Translations under genes and position numbers: made by a program
The notes under the pieces: generated by a model
The model's database searches: none
What the model saw: the letters and a program-made list of their open reading frames with translations, nothing else
Told to the model about the DNA's origin: nothing
Source of the DNA: Orbilia blumenaviensis
Lineage: Eukaryota > Ascomycota > Orbiliomycetes > Orbiliales > Orbiliaceae
Reading direction: 5' to 3'
Assembly (NCBI GenBank): GCA_036872755.1
Contig: JAVHNS010000009.1
Span: forward strand, 248,001 to 312,000
Length of the DNA stretch: 64,000 bases
In this document: piece by piece, positions 25,801 to 36,539 of the stretch
How positions within the stretch are numbered: position 1 is the stretch's first letter
How the letters are laid out: each line of letters begins with the position of its first letter

Positions 25801-27122
25801 CTACAATTACAGTGGTACTGGCGCTACTAGCCAAAGATGGTGGTCCAAGAGCCACCTGTGCATTAATAGTGCAATGTGTCTGAACGAAGTCGTCAACCTT
25901 CCAGACCAATACGTTAGCAAGGTATAGGCCGCTCATTAAACCTAGTTCTTAAGCTGTACTAATCCCGCCCTTTTTTAGACCCCCCATCTCGTCGTAGATA
26001 AAGTAGATTGGATCCAAACGAGATATTTATTCGTCCAAACTGGGAGAGCGCCCACGGTTCCGACTCATATCCAACCTGTTCCAGTCGCCCCGGTTCCGCT
26101 GAAGGCCCTTCTACAGGACCCGGCGATGACCCCGAAGGGCATTGGTCACAAAGTTCTTGTTATCCCGGAGACTGCATCCACTGTTCGCACCAGGAGCGGC
26201 AGTGCTCAGGTTATCTCACAATCTCGACCTTCTCCTGCCAAAAAGTCAAGGATAGGCTCCAAGATCAAAGGGATTGTTAAGCTAGGGCTCGGGTCGATGG
26301 GTGGATCGTCAAGCCTGGATGATGATGGCTACTCGTCTTGTGTAACCGACGCTGAAGATTTGGAAATCTTATATGTTGATGAGAGGGCGAGAGTTAATGG
26401 GAGCCAGTCGAAGGGCAAGGAAAAGCAGGTTCCGAAAAAGAAAGATCCGAATGCTTTCATCCCCGGCAGCTTGGACATCAGTACCATCCAGCTTCTCGCC
26501 GAGCCTGCCTATGCTTCTCCACTCGCGACCAAGCGTATCAATCAAGAACTTAGAACGCTTGTAAAAATCCAGGAATCTCACGATATCGAGGAGCTTGGCT
26601 GGTATATCAATCGGGACCATATCGAGAATGTCTATCAGTGGATCATAGAACTGCATTCATTTGAACCGAGTTTACCACTTGCAAAAGATATGCTCAAGCA
26701 TAAGGTCAACAGTATTGTTATGGAAGTGAGGTTCGGAAAAGACTTCCCGATGACTCCGCCGTTCTTTCGGGTTATCGGGCCAAAGTTCTTGCCGTTCCAG
26801 AGAGGAGGTGGTGGACACGTCACTGCAGGTGGAGCTCTGTGTATGGAGCTTTTGACGAACTCCGGCTGGTCTGCGGTTTCTAGTTTGGAATCCGTCTTTT
26901 TACAAATCAGAGTATGTGCTCATAAATCATTAAAGATGAGGAAAATTTTACTAATATAAATGGGTGTGATAGTTGGCTTTATGTTCATTAGAACCAAATC
27001 CTGCCCGATTGGAAGCAGGTGGTAACTCCACCTACACACCGTATGAGGCCAAGGAAGCATTCATTCGCGCCTGCCGAACACACGGATGGCAGGTGCCCCC
27101 GGATTTCAATACGATCATTTAA
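22870..27122 (+). CDS. PARP-like / UBE2Q-like ubiquitin-conjugating fusion protein
   Basis: Eight exons (22870-22939, 23066-23152, 23239-24192, 24262-25485, 25573-25656, 25719-25921, 25979-26911, 26973-27122) are all phase-consistent and give 1,234 residues. An RWD-like N-terminus (DYPSDHECFLYATTEN) is followed by a very acidic stretch (about 145-180) and a long helical/beta region. The PARP catalytic core is at about 775-880: FAFHGSPLQNWHSIIREGLHF with H786, then AYGHGVYHSLDASVSLGY with Y812/Y817. This form resembles PARP6/8/16. A basic linker leads to a UBE2Q-like UBC domain (about 1050-1234) with MEVRFGKDFPMTPPFFRVIGP and catalytic C1162 in GGALCMELLTNSGW. Fungal PARP-UBC fusions are known as a family, but substrates are not. 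A four-cysteine cluster (CTEFCLVCHNKIEANF...C) before the PARP core may bind zinc. The third PARP triad residue is not obvious. Confidence 0.88.
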
Positions 27123-27667
27123 GGTAGACCAGATGCTATATTGCTACGCTTTTTTTTATTTATTTCACCAGCATAGGACATAGGCGGAGGACACTAGATT
27201 ATTGATTAGGAACAAAGCAAAAAAGGGAAACATACCGGGCGCATATTTTGTGTTAGGAATCGTTAAGCATCGAAGGGGGCGTTCATTGTCATTTTTTCTT
27301 TGGTATACTACTATCCTTTAAGTGGGTGGCAGGACGTGTGTGGAGGGAAGGTTGGATACAGGGTGTTCGCTGGATGATGATAATGGGCCTCTTTATAATA
27401 CTAATAACGGATTACTATATATCGCTAACTATTCGAAGCCCACCTGAAATGCTAGATATACATGTGTGTAGGTTCAAAGATACCTCCACCCCTCGTAGTG
27501 ACATAATATATAATGTATCTACTCTGTATATATTGTTTGCTCTATGGCCCAGAGTCGCCTCTGCGGCCGGTAACCATATCCGGCCTTCAATGGGCAGTCC
27601 TGTCTGTTTATCTTTGCTCCGTCCTATGTATACACCCAAACTGGGCACTCTTATCACTTTCTTTCTT
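27123..27667. other. convergent 3' UTR region
   Basis: The PARP-UBC gene and COG8 converge across 545 bp. A poly-T run lies near 27150-27158. Nothing else is seen. Confidence 0.6.
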
Positions 27668-29083
27668 TCATGATAATAGAGGGCTAGCTGATGGGGATCT
27701 GATCCCCTTCCCAGCTGCCAATTCCTCCAACCTCTCTGCCAAAATTCTATGCTTCTGCATAACCTCGACCCACTCACCCCCTTCTGAGTTTCCTTCTATA
27801 GAGTCCTCATTCCCACTGCTTTCGACACCTAGCAACCCTGTTGCGAGAATCATACCGAAATCGCCCCCCAATCTCCCCAAGCTACCTGCCGCGTACAACA
27901 TCTGAGTCAACAATGACTCTCTTGCGGATTTGTCCGATACTACGGGCAGGTAATTCTTCAATGCTGACGTCAACATTGTCACCAGATGAGGAACGAACGT
28001 AACCAGTGGACTAGGCATGTCGCTCCCCTCGCCAGCATCTCCATCCGCGCTAATCACGCTGCTCCTTCTGATATTCGGAGTCACCGGTGTCTGAGGCGCC
28101 AGATACGCCGAAGCAAGATTCATACTCGTACTCCCCGACGGCGGGAAAACAGCCCGATACATCGTTACTATCGCAAAGCTCTGTTCACGGAACACCTCAA
28201 TCCAGCGTTTTAGATATCTTTCAGTCTGATGGCCCGTCGATTTTGGCTTTCGATTGCTATCGCCATTCACGGCGCTCTGTGCCTTCGCCCATTCCTCCCT
28301 TTCCGCATCGGCAAGCTCCCGCAGCGGGTCGAGTGCTTGGAATAGACTGTTCAGGAAGGATAACCGTGCGACTAGGAATATAGAGCCCCATACTTCCTCG
28401 CCCGGTGGGATGTTTGGAGACGTTCTTTTGAGGTATCCGATTGTTTTTATTGCTGCGGGGAGTTTTAAGGGGCCACGCAGGGTGGTTAGCAGCTGTGTGT
28501 TCAGGACCTGTAGAAGAGCGTCGCATTCACGGGTTACGGAAGTGATAATTGGTGTTGTTGGGTATAATTGGTGCAGCCTGCGGACGTGGGAGTGGATATC
28601 TAATGCTAGCGAAGGGTTTGATGAAGATATCGCCGATTGGAGAAGAGTTGGTAGTTCAAGTATATCCAGTAACTTTGGAAATGTCCTAGCTAACGTATGT
28701 TTCCTCGTGCGCTCCTGCAGGATAGGGGATGATTTATGATATTTCTTCGAGAATTCGGTGAGATGGGCGTCCAGCGCTGGTAGATGTGATTTTAGGGTTT
28801 CGATGGAATCGTTGAGTTTGTCTAATGCGCTTGGGATGGTTGAGAGTTGTTCTGATGAGGTGATGAAGCTTTGGTAGGATCGCGAGGCGAGAGATTGGAG
28901 GGAGAGGTTTATGGAGTGATGTGAGGATTTTAGGGAGGCCGGTTCGTTGGTTATGATGTCGTTGAAGGAGAGGGAGGTTAGGCGGGAGAGGTAGGCTGAG
29001 GCTGCTGTGGCGTTGGGGCTGCCCCGGGTGGTTAGTGATTCCGGGAGGGTGTCGGAGAGGAAGTCGAGGAGAGGGTCTGCCAT
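27668..29083 (-). CDS. COG8: COG8 (Dor1-like) conserved oligomeric Golgi complex subunit
   Basis: A single exon of 471 residues. The start MADPLLDFLSDTLPESL and the family pattern AYLSRLTSLSFNDIITNEPASL...HHSINLSLQSLASRSYQSFI are the Dor1 N-terminal signature. Helical segments follow, including KLNDSIETLKSHLPALDAHL, HVRRLHQLYPTTPII, LLTTLRGPLKLPAAIKTIGYL and LSFLNSLFQALDPLRE. COG8 belongs to lobe B and bridges to lobe A through Cog1; the complex tethers intra-Golgi retrograde vesicles. The protein is shorter than animal COG8 but similar to the fungal form. The C-terminus is acidic and ends in low-complexity sequence. It is convergent with the PARP-UBC gene. Confidence 0.88.
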   Translation of the reverse strand: MADPLLDFLSDTLPESLTTRGSPNATAASAYLSRLTSLSFNDIITNEPASLKSSHHSINLSLQSLASRSYQSFITSSEQLSTIPSALDKLNDSIETLKSHLPALDAHLTEFSKKYHKSSPILQERTRKHTLARTFPKLLDILELPTLLQSAISSSNPSLALDIHSHVRRLHQLYPTTPIITSVTRECDALLQVLNTQLLTTLRGPLKLPAAIKTIGYLKRTSPNIPPGEEVWGSIFLVARLSFLNSLFQALDPLRELADAEREEWAKAQSAVNGDSNRKPKSTGHQTERYLKRWIEVFREQSFAIVTMYRAVFPPSGSTSMNLASAYLAPQTPVTPNIRRSSVISADGDAGEGSDMPSPLVTFVPHLVTMLTSALKNYLPVVSDKSARESLLTQMLYAAGSLGRLGGDFGMILATGLLGVESSGNEDSIEGNSEGGEWVEVMQKHRILAERLEELAAGKGIRSPSASPLLS

Positions 29084-29327
29084 TTTTTTGATATATTATT
29101 ATTATTCTTTGGCGGTTTATGGCTATTTCATGTCATATCATGTCATGTCATTTCGTATTGTATCATAATCGTGTCGGCATCGGTCATCGGGGTGTGATGG
29201 TGGTTTGGAGGTGAGGTTGGTGGATTGGTTGGTGGATTGGTGACAGCTAAGGAGCTTGGTACGGCAACGCACAACGACCATTATAGGCTTCGACACCACA
29301 ACCAGCAAGTTTACTACCATTATTAAT

Positions 29328-29501
29328 ATGAGATTAGCAAGAGATTCATGTCTTGACAATGCAAAAAATACAATAGTTAAGCTTTATCAAAATCAAGGTT
29401 TAACAATAGAGCAGATTCAAGAACGATTAAGCATCGATTGGGGGTGTAGTATTGACGATATTCCTCTCCGAAGAATCTTTCACCGCCGATTTAAAGAGTG
29501 A
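29328..29501 (+). CDS. possible Clr5-like helix-turn-helix mini-ORF
   Basis: A 57-residue ORF starting MRLARDSCLDNAKN. Its segment IVKLYQNQGLTIEQIQERL followed by a Trp-Gly and then PLRRIFHRRFKE follows the spacing of the fungal Clr5 DNA-binding motif (LY..G.T...I...M then R..F..RFK). There is no obvious extension past the stop at 29499-29501. The stretch is AT-richer than neighbouring genes. It could be a short real gene, an exon of an unrecognised gene, or a relic of a larger Clr5-domain protein. The identification is tentative. Confidence 0.35.
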   Translation: MRLARDSCLDNAKNTIVKLYQNQGLTIEQIQERLSIDWGCSIDDIPLRRIFHRRFKE

Positions 29502-30016
29502 GCTATTGTGTTTGAATCCGTTCTATTGTCAAGCCTCGGTTTTGGTAAGGCTCAATTATTGTATTTTTCCGTATTATCGAGACGTGTGTGTTTCTTGCTA
29601 AATCTTATATTAATAATAATAGTAAATTTGCCTGGTTATAGTGATGAAGTTTATAAATTTTGATGTTTGGTAAATTTAATTTTGGATTTCCGAACCTTGG
29701 ATTTTTCAGTCACATGGTCATGGAGTCGAATTGAGCCGTGGTTGTGGGTGAGAAAATACCACACCAACGCAAATTAATTCGATGATATGCAAAATGGATA
29801 TAGATAGGATGGGTATAACTATAACTAAGGTATGAATACGGTGATGTATATATTTACAAAGAAAAATGAAACTTATTAAAAAAAGACTATCACCAGATAG
29901 ACAATAGACAGCTGAGATAGATTAGATACAAACCCCTCCCCTCCCCTCCCTCATCTTAAGTCTCGATTTCTCGCACCCTCCAACATTCGATCGTCATAAT
30001 TGGGCGCAAAGGTATC
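29502..30016. other. intergenic
   Basis: AT-rich spacer of 515 bp with a short ccctcccctcccctccc run near 29935-29950, probably the 3' UTR of the following minus-strand gene. I see no gene. Confidence 0.55.
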
Positions 30017-30631
30017 TTACTCCGGGTAGCAGAGAAACCCGCTAATCCTACCGTTCCAAAAGTTCTGGCTGACATAGACTCCGCTCCAGGAATGGTCGTA
30101 GTCCCAGAATTTACCCCACCAGTCATTCATATCACGGATTCCGGGGTAGTGAATAACCTCGGAAAAGCCGCCCCCGTTTTGTAAGCTGCAGTCGCCGTTT
30201 CTTTTAATTTCGATTTGTGTCAGTCGCTCCCTATGGCTATCTTTTTTTTTTTTTTTTTTTTTTTTTTTGAGAGGAGGTACTCACATACAGAGGGTACACC
30301 TGGTACCTCTATCCGGACCGAAAGACAGGATTTTGTCATTGTAGCTAGGACCGACTTCGTAGAACGTGCCCGCTTTGAGATTCACCCGGTGCCAGCATTT
30401 GGTTGTCCAGACCGCCCCAACGCAGTAGAAGACTCCCAAGGGTTTGGTGGCTCGTGCCTAGAGATAGAACGAAAAATGGTGAGTGCTTTAGAAGACGTAA
30501 TGATTGAGGGAGAAATATTAGCGTACTTCGATTTCATGTTCTGCCCTGGCGACCGCACTTGGTTCTGGCGCGCCTGACACGAATGAGGCAATGGCGGCGG
30601 TAAGAACTGTGACGACATAGGAGAAACGCAT
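30017..30631 (-). CDS. small secreted Cys- and Trp-rich protein (effector-like), unknown
   Basis: Exons 30527-30631, 30285-30457 and 30017-30200 give 153 residues. The N-terminus MRFSYVVTVLTAAIASFVSG is a classical signal peptide with likely cleavage near residue 20. A short acidic propeptide may end at the EAR just after residue 33 (possible Kex2-like processing; inference). The mature part has six cysteines (FYC, TKC, GTRC, TLC, GDC, GFLC), even in number and suited to three disulfides, and six Trp, four of them in NDWWGKFWDYDHSWSG. Repeated aromatic/Gly patterns suggest an all-beta fold. Intron 2 (30201-30284) contains a 27-nt T run on the plus strand. The donor gtgagt was preferred over an upstream gtatgt because only it keeps the frame into the conserved-looking GDCSLQNGGGF. 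No family was recognised. Confidence 0.75.
30242..30268. repeat. homopolymer T run (27 nt) in an intron
   Basis: An uninterrupted T run on the plus strand inside intron 2 of the small secreted protein gene. The exact length is uncertain because such runs are prone to sequencing error. Confidence 0.9.
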
Positions 30632-32225
30632 TTTTGCTCTGGTCTGTTTTTTTGTCACAAGAAACAAAAACCTTCAAGGTATATATACGTATAAAGAATA
30701 TATAGTCGTTAAAGAACGATGTGAACTGAAGGAAGTTTTATTCTTTCGGAGAAATGAAGGACTCGAAAGGATGAAGTGAATGGAATAGTGGTCAAAGCTT
30801 TTAAGCTGCAACTGGCAGATTATAAAAGAAATTCGGAAAGGAAACTGGCCCACCGAGTCCCTTTTTATAATTATACTTACTTACGTTACTTATTCTCGGT
30901 CCCAGCAGATGCTAGTCGGCCACAAGTGTTATATTACTTACCTATACTGCAGTACCAGCGCCCGCGGCATCCAGGCTTTCCTTTCATAGCCTCGATTGAG
31001 TACAAAGCCGCATAATTCTTCTTCTTTTTTTTTCTTATTTTCTTTTCTTTTCCTTTTTTTATTTTATTTCTAAATGGTGCCTGGGTCCGGCTAGCATTGC
31101 AAGGTTCCTGTAAAATATTTGTTTCTTTTTTCTAATATCTTTTTGGTAATCGGATAATATAAATCGCAATTGGTGTGAATTCCCCCAGGTATGGGCATGT
31201 GCATTTACATAACTTGCATACACTAATTTTTTGTCAAAAAAAAAAAAAGAGCGAAGCCAGCTAGCTAGTCAGGCGGTTGATATCGATATCGGGTCGTTTC
31301 AGCGTTTCAGCGGGTTACCCGGCCGGGGGAGGTGTACCTGCGGCTGCAAAAAAAAAAAAAGCTGACCGCAGAATTCAAACCCTAAGCTAAGCTTAAGTGT
31401 GTGGACATTCGAGGAAAGGGGGGAGAGAGCCTGAAACTGGTGTGACAATTGATTGTATATATATTACATGATATATCAGTTGCCTTAAAGTAGGTACACA
31501 CGTACAACAGAGAGGCACAGAGGGGCTGCTGCTGCTGCTGCACACATGTACATTACATATGTATACTGTACCGTACTGGTCCATGGCCATGTATAGTACC
31601 GCGGCATATAGGTGCGAACGTATAGGAGGGTCGTCCGAGCCGTACTTTTAAAATAGAGTATGCTAGCGGGATACTAAATTTGACGGTTTTCTTGGCTCGG
31701 TATTCTTCTGCTTCTTGTCTGTCTTGTAGACGAGGCTCGTTTCATAATATTGGGGGAAGGGGGCTCCATTGCATCTGACATGCAGCGTCAGCAAGCTTAG
31801 AGCAAGCAAAGAGGTTCGATTGGACGAACAGGTTGCGATATATACTGCTGTATGTGATAGAAAGGATGTGTTGCGTGTGTTGTTTGTCCGACGTTTAAAC
31901 ACCTCGGCCGGGGTCTTGGCGTCGGGCGCTGTTGCATTGAACATGTAACGTCCAATTCTCGTGTCTTGTCTTTGCTCATCTCTCTATAATCCCATCCATC
32001 CATCCATCCCGACATCCCCACCACCTCTACTGCCCACTGCTGCCATCCACAATCCCCACCCGTCGACGGCAAACTCCCCATTCGCTTCATCCCACCTGCA
32101 GACGGTCTGGGCACGCGGCCGCTTTGACCTCCTCTAATTTTTTTTAAGTTTTCCCGCCTATATACATATACATACACATATACCTACGCATACGAACAGA
32201 CATCTACACACAAAAACCACCCATC
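30632..32225. other. divergent intergenic region
   Basis: This separates the secreted-protein gene (-) and the PRKRIP1 gene (+) by 1.6 kb. It holds T-rich tracts at 31020-31070, A runs near 31237 and 31348, a (CTG)5 run near 31527, and tatcgatatcg-type palindromes near 31280. The last ~150 bases are a C/A-rich leader. I see no gene. Confidence 0.55.
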
Positions 32226-32879
32226 ATGTCAGAAAACATCCCTGAATCGATCCCCACATCGATGGACCCGCAGTCGCATCGACCGAATAAGAAACGCGCC
32301 CTGTCACCGTCCTCGGCACAAGCCGCGCAAGTAGCAAGTCTGATGAAACACCCTGACCGATACGTATCGACCGCCAAAACACGCGAGAAGAAACTGGCGC
32401 CGCCGCCGGAAATCGTGGCTAATGTCCAAGGTTCCAGCGCCGGTGCTGGCTCGGGTGAATTCCATGTTTATAAGGCCAGTCGACGGAGGGAGTATGAGCG
32501 GTTGAAGATGATGGATGAGGAGTTGAAAAAGGAGAAGGATAAAGAAGAGTTTGAGACGAAGACTGATGAGTGGAAGAAGAAGGATGATGCTAAGACCGCA
32601 AAAAATAGAGCGAAAAGACAGAAGAAGAAGTTGGCGCAGGAGAAGAAGAAGGAGAGGGAGAGGACGGGAACGCCACAGGTTGAAGATGCCGAGAACGATG
32701 CCGATGATGCCAGCGGCGGCGCAGATGGTAATGCTGCTGGCTCGACAGGTGATGCGGGGCCTCAGATTAAGCTTCTCAAGACTGCATCAACATCGAATGG
32801 CACGTCTTCGTCGTCGGGTGCCGCTGCTGCTGCCCCAGCGAATGGCAATAGGTCTATTGTTATCTTTGATGATGACTGA
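32226..32879 (+). CDS. PRKRIP1: PRKRIP1 / DUF1168 spliceosome-associated protein
   Basis: An intronless gene of 217 residues. The signature is PPPEIVANVQGSSAGAGSGE followed by FHVYKASRRREYERLKMMDE, identical in pattern to animal PRKRIP1. A long basic/acidic alpha-helix follows (residues ~95-150, KKK- and EEK-rich), which in animals inserts into the catalytic spliceosome. The tail is Ala/Ser/Gly/Asp-rich with low-complexity codon runs and ends SIVIFDDD. In human, PRKRIP1 is a component of the catalytic (C-type) spliceosome; that role is inferred for this gene. It ends 251 bp before the convergent CCT3 stop. Confidence 0.92.
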   Translation: MSENIPESIPTSMDPQSHRPNKKRALSPSSAQAAQVASLMKHPDRYVSTAKTREKKLAPPPEIVANVQGSSAGAGSGEFHVYKASRRREYERLKMMDEELKKEKDKEEFETKTDEWKKKDDAKTAKNRAKRQKKKLAQEKKKERERTGTPQVEDAENDADDASGGADGNAAGSTGDAGPQIKLLKTASTSNGTSSSSGAAAAAPANGNRSIVIFDDD

Positions 32880-33130
32880 TAATGCATTAGTATTAAGCTT
32901 TTTTAAGCTTCTCGGAGTCTGTGATTTGGGATGTCATGTTTTTTTTCTTCTGCATTCAGCGACCACATGATATTTTTATGGAGCCAGGGCTGTTTTACTT
33001 TATTTCACTTCTTGTATTACTACTACTAGTAACCTTGACTACTACCTTACCCTTGGGTATACAGATGCTTTTGGAGGTCAAAAGTGGTCAAGAGGTCTAA
33101 TTGATTCTAATCTTAGCCCAGAAACGTCAT

Positions 33131-35219
33131 CTATTCTTCGCCGCCACCACCACCTTGCTTCCCGCTCTTCGCACCGCAGATTTCGTCAACCCTCAGCAGC
33201 AGGCATGCAGACTATGGTTTGCGTTAGCGTTACAGACTCTTTAATAGGAAATTGCAGGGGGGTAAGTACCTCAACGGCAGTCTTCAAACTCTGGAGTTTG
33301 ACCGCTTCTGGTTCCCACACGCCGTACTCGTGCATGTCGACGATCTTGCCGGTGTCGCCGTTGATACCCCAGGTATACTCGCCTTCGGCATGCTTGGCTC
33401 GGAGCTGGGTCAAAACCCTAATTGGACTGGCACCGCAATTCTGGATGAGTGTCCTGGGAATGACCTCCATAGCATCAGCGACAGCTTTGTACGGCCATTG
33501 CTGGACACCCTCGACCTGCTTGGCGAGCTCCTGGAGCTTCACAGCGACAGCCATTTCGGTGGCGCCGCCTCCAGGAGATAGCCTGGGGTGGAAGAAGACG
33601 TTGCGAGCAACCGACATGGCATCCTGCAAGTTTCGTTCAATCTCGTTTAAGATGTCCTTCGATGGGCCGCGTAATAAGATGGTGCAGGCTTTAGGATCCT
33701 CGCACTTGGTAATGAAAGAGAAATATCTACCACTCTGTTAGTAATCAAAGATACGTTTTTTCGTGCTCTTTGGGATCCAACGACACGTACTCATCACCGA
33801 TTTTCTCAATCTCGAAGAGCCCACACTTGTTACCAACGTCAGACTCTTGAAGGTCTTCGACTCTGTTCACAATCGTAGCACCGGTTGCCCTTGCTATTCT
33901 GTTGTTGTCAGACTTGCGAACCCGTCTCAATGCAGTCACGTTGCCCTTGAGCAAGTAGTGTTGGGCAAGATCTGGTATAACGTCAGCACAGTCATATGGC
34001 TTGCATGATTCTCCCTGGTCTCCAAATCGTACCTGACACGCCCTTTTCTGTGATGACTAAATCCGGCTTTAGCGCTAGGATATGTTCGCACAAAGATTTC
34101 ACCTGTTGCTCTTCAATCTCCAGGATCTTATTCCAGTCCTCCTCCTTGGAAATCTCAATGTTTGTCTGCGATTCACCCTTCTTGTATTCCAATGGGCAAT
34201 CCAGCAAGATAACCCTGGGGTTCTCTATCCTTCTCCTCATCTTTGGATGTGTGATGTCCTTATTCAGCATAACACCGTCCAAAACTCTGCTGTCTTCGAT
34301 CTGACCACCGGGAATCTTCTCCACACGGGCGTATCTCTTGATGTCGACTTCCTGCTTTCCACCACCCACTTCGGCGGCGACTACTCGCACGGCCTTTAGC
34401 GCTAGGCCACACATTAGGTCGCTCCATCGAGAAACGAACTTCGTGCCGATGGATGAAGAAATCAGCTTCATCATCTCTTCGTCTGATGTGACGTCGACGG
34501 GGATCGAGATCTTTTCGATAACTTCGAGGGCGTCTGAAAGGGCTCGCTTGAAGGCTTGGATGATAGTAACGGGGTGAATGTGGCGTTCAAGGTGGGGGAG
34601 AGCTTGGGCTAGGATTTCGCCGGCTGGAAAAAAAAAAGTTGTTCTGTTAGCAATCTATTACTAAAAAGCCTATGATGCTTAGGTCGGTATCCTACCAAGA
34701 ATGATAACTGTTGTAGTTCCGTCACCGACTTCCTCGTCCTGGTTTCCAGATAATAATTTCAGCCAAAAAAATCTTGCAATATGTTGTCCCCTGCACTTAA
34801 AAGAACTTCCATACCTGCGTCCTACTCAGCTCAATCATACTCTTTGCAGCTGGGTGAGCAACCTCGATTTCTCGTAATATCGCGTGTCCGTCGTTTGTCA
34901 AAACGATACCACCCATAGGGTCCAGCAACATCTTCAACATCGCCTTGGGGCCGAGACATGATCGGATGATATCAGCGACACTGGAATGGTTTGGTATGGT
35001 CGTTGGTTAGCTAGTGTGTGGAAACCTGAAGGTTGGTGGAGGGGTTTTATATCTAACGTTTTCGCCGCGGTGATATTCGATATCTGTGCTTTCCTACCGG
35101 TTTGCCGCTCACCGGCTCCGGTGTCTATATCATTCGGTTGGATTAGATTCGTTATATTTATGGGGGTGGTTGTGACAGCTGTTAAGGAGCTTACTGAGCA
35201 TAATAACTGGAGCTTGCAT
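33131..35219 (-). CDS. CCT3: T-complex protein 1 (CCT/TRiC) subunit gamma
   Basis: Eight exons (35195-35219, 35058-35124, 34815-34980, 34696-34738, 34033-34623, 33791-33971, 33270-33726, 33131-33211) join in phase to 536 residues, the usual length for this subunit. The N-terminus MQAPVIMLNTGAGERQTGRKA is a gamma-subunit mark. VADIIRSCLGPKAMLKMLLD and LTNDGHAILREIEV form the nucleotide site with the essential GDGTT motif (EEVGDGTTTVIIL). The apical and intermediate domains include PKACTILLRGPSKDILNEIE and FHPRLSPGGGATEMAV. The C-terminus ESACLLLRVDEICG is followed by a Lys/Gly/Glu tail. CCT folds actin, tubulin and WD proteins in the cytosol. The gene has seven introns of 58-77 nt, and the first exon encodes only eight residues. 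Confidence 0.96.
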
Positions 35220-36539
35220 CTTGGGCAGCTAGCTTTCCAGAGGGGAGGGGAACTATTCGAAATTCTTGGTGGGTAGTCTCGTCTAATAGATGGATGATAC
35301 ACGTGTAAGAGTTCTGGGTGTTTTATATCGAATGTTAAGATTCCCGGGGGGGTTGGGTTGTTAGATGAAGCTTTGGGGGTAGGTAGTAAGTACCAAAAGA
35401 AGCTGGGTAGTGGGGTTGAGGTTTACGCGGTTCAAAATTTTTGTGGCACCGTCACAACCAAAGTAGCTTCTGGGTCTCTGTCAACGGGGCCTATCGATAA
35501 AAGTGGGCAGTCGGGTTTTTGGTGTGCGTAGGCAACGCAACAACGCTTTCATAATACAACATTTTCTTCTGGTTGTTTCGATATCAACATCCTGCTGCTG
35601 GGCTTAATGTGATAGAGTTTATTTAGCTTAACGGAATTGTGACCCGAATAATCGGATACCTAAGTACTCAGTTCTCACTTCTTGAAGGATGAGGTTTCTA
35701 TTCCTGTGTATATTCTTTCCGATTTCACGAAGTTTGGCGGGTGGAAGTTAACTTAGTAGTCAATTTTCACGAGAAATCGAATATCCTAGCTTTGGGGCCA
35801 AAAATAGCCATAGTATCTCATTCTATAGCCAAACCAAGTAGCATTGCACGATACGTGGATCGATAGGCTACTATCTTCAACCTCTGGAAGTAGTGGTCCC
35901 CAAGGAGCTCAAAGACATATTGCTTGGACGCATCCCGCTACCCTCGACATCTAATGTATCAATTTAAGCAATGGCAATGCCCTGATATGGGTTTTGATCA
36001 GCGACAAGCGCACGGCAAGTTTAGGCCCGATGAATACTTATGGTCGATCTCTCTCCCTTGAACCGAGAGGCTGGAATTTTTGTACAGCAGATTAGTTAAT
36101 TAATATGCCGTCTGTAGCTATTCTATTTCTCATGATTCTTGCTGTAAGTAGTAAGTCCTCCTGGCTCTCGTTTCAATTGGCGGAGTGCAACGCAAAATCG
36201 GCCACACTTTGGGGTTTTGTGCATGATATTGTTGGTACTGCATAGAGAGGGCGTGAGAGAAATGATTCGACGGTAAGCTACGTAAAACCTAAAAGCTTAA
36301 TTTATGTGGAGGCGGCTGGCTTTGACCTCAAGTACATGCGTATTGAAGTTCACTTAAGTATGGAGTCGGATGTATATAAATTCTACATACCATATATCGG
36401 GGTCTCAAGACCGTCTTATCCCATAACAGCTGCTACTTTTTTTTTAAATCATAGTTGTATTTGGGTTTTTAATACATTTACCTAGCCAAACGTTGCGAAA
36501 GTACGGGATAAAATCTCTTATATTTTCAAGGGAAAGATC
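35220..36539. other. divergent intergenic region CCT3 / AA9
   Basis: A 1.3 kb promoter region between CCT3 (-) and the AA9 gene (+). It is AT-rich near the AA9 start with a T run near 36437. I see no gene and no recognised motif beyond TATA-like sequence near 36370 (tatataaattc). Confidence 0.55.

Noticed and set aside
30215..30577. 120-codon plus-strand ORF with a Phe run
   Set aside because: Antisense to the secreted-protein gene and created by the T run.
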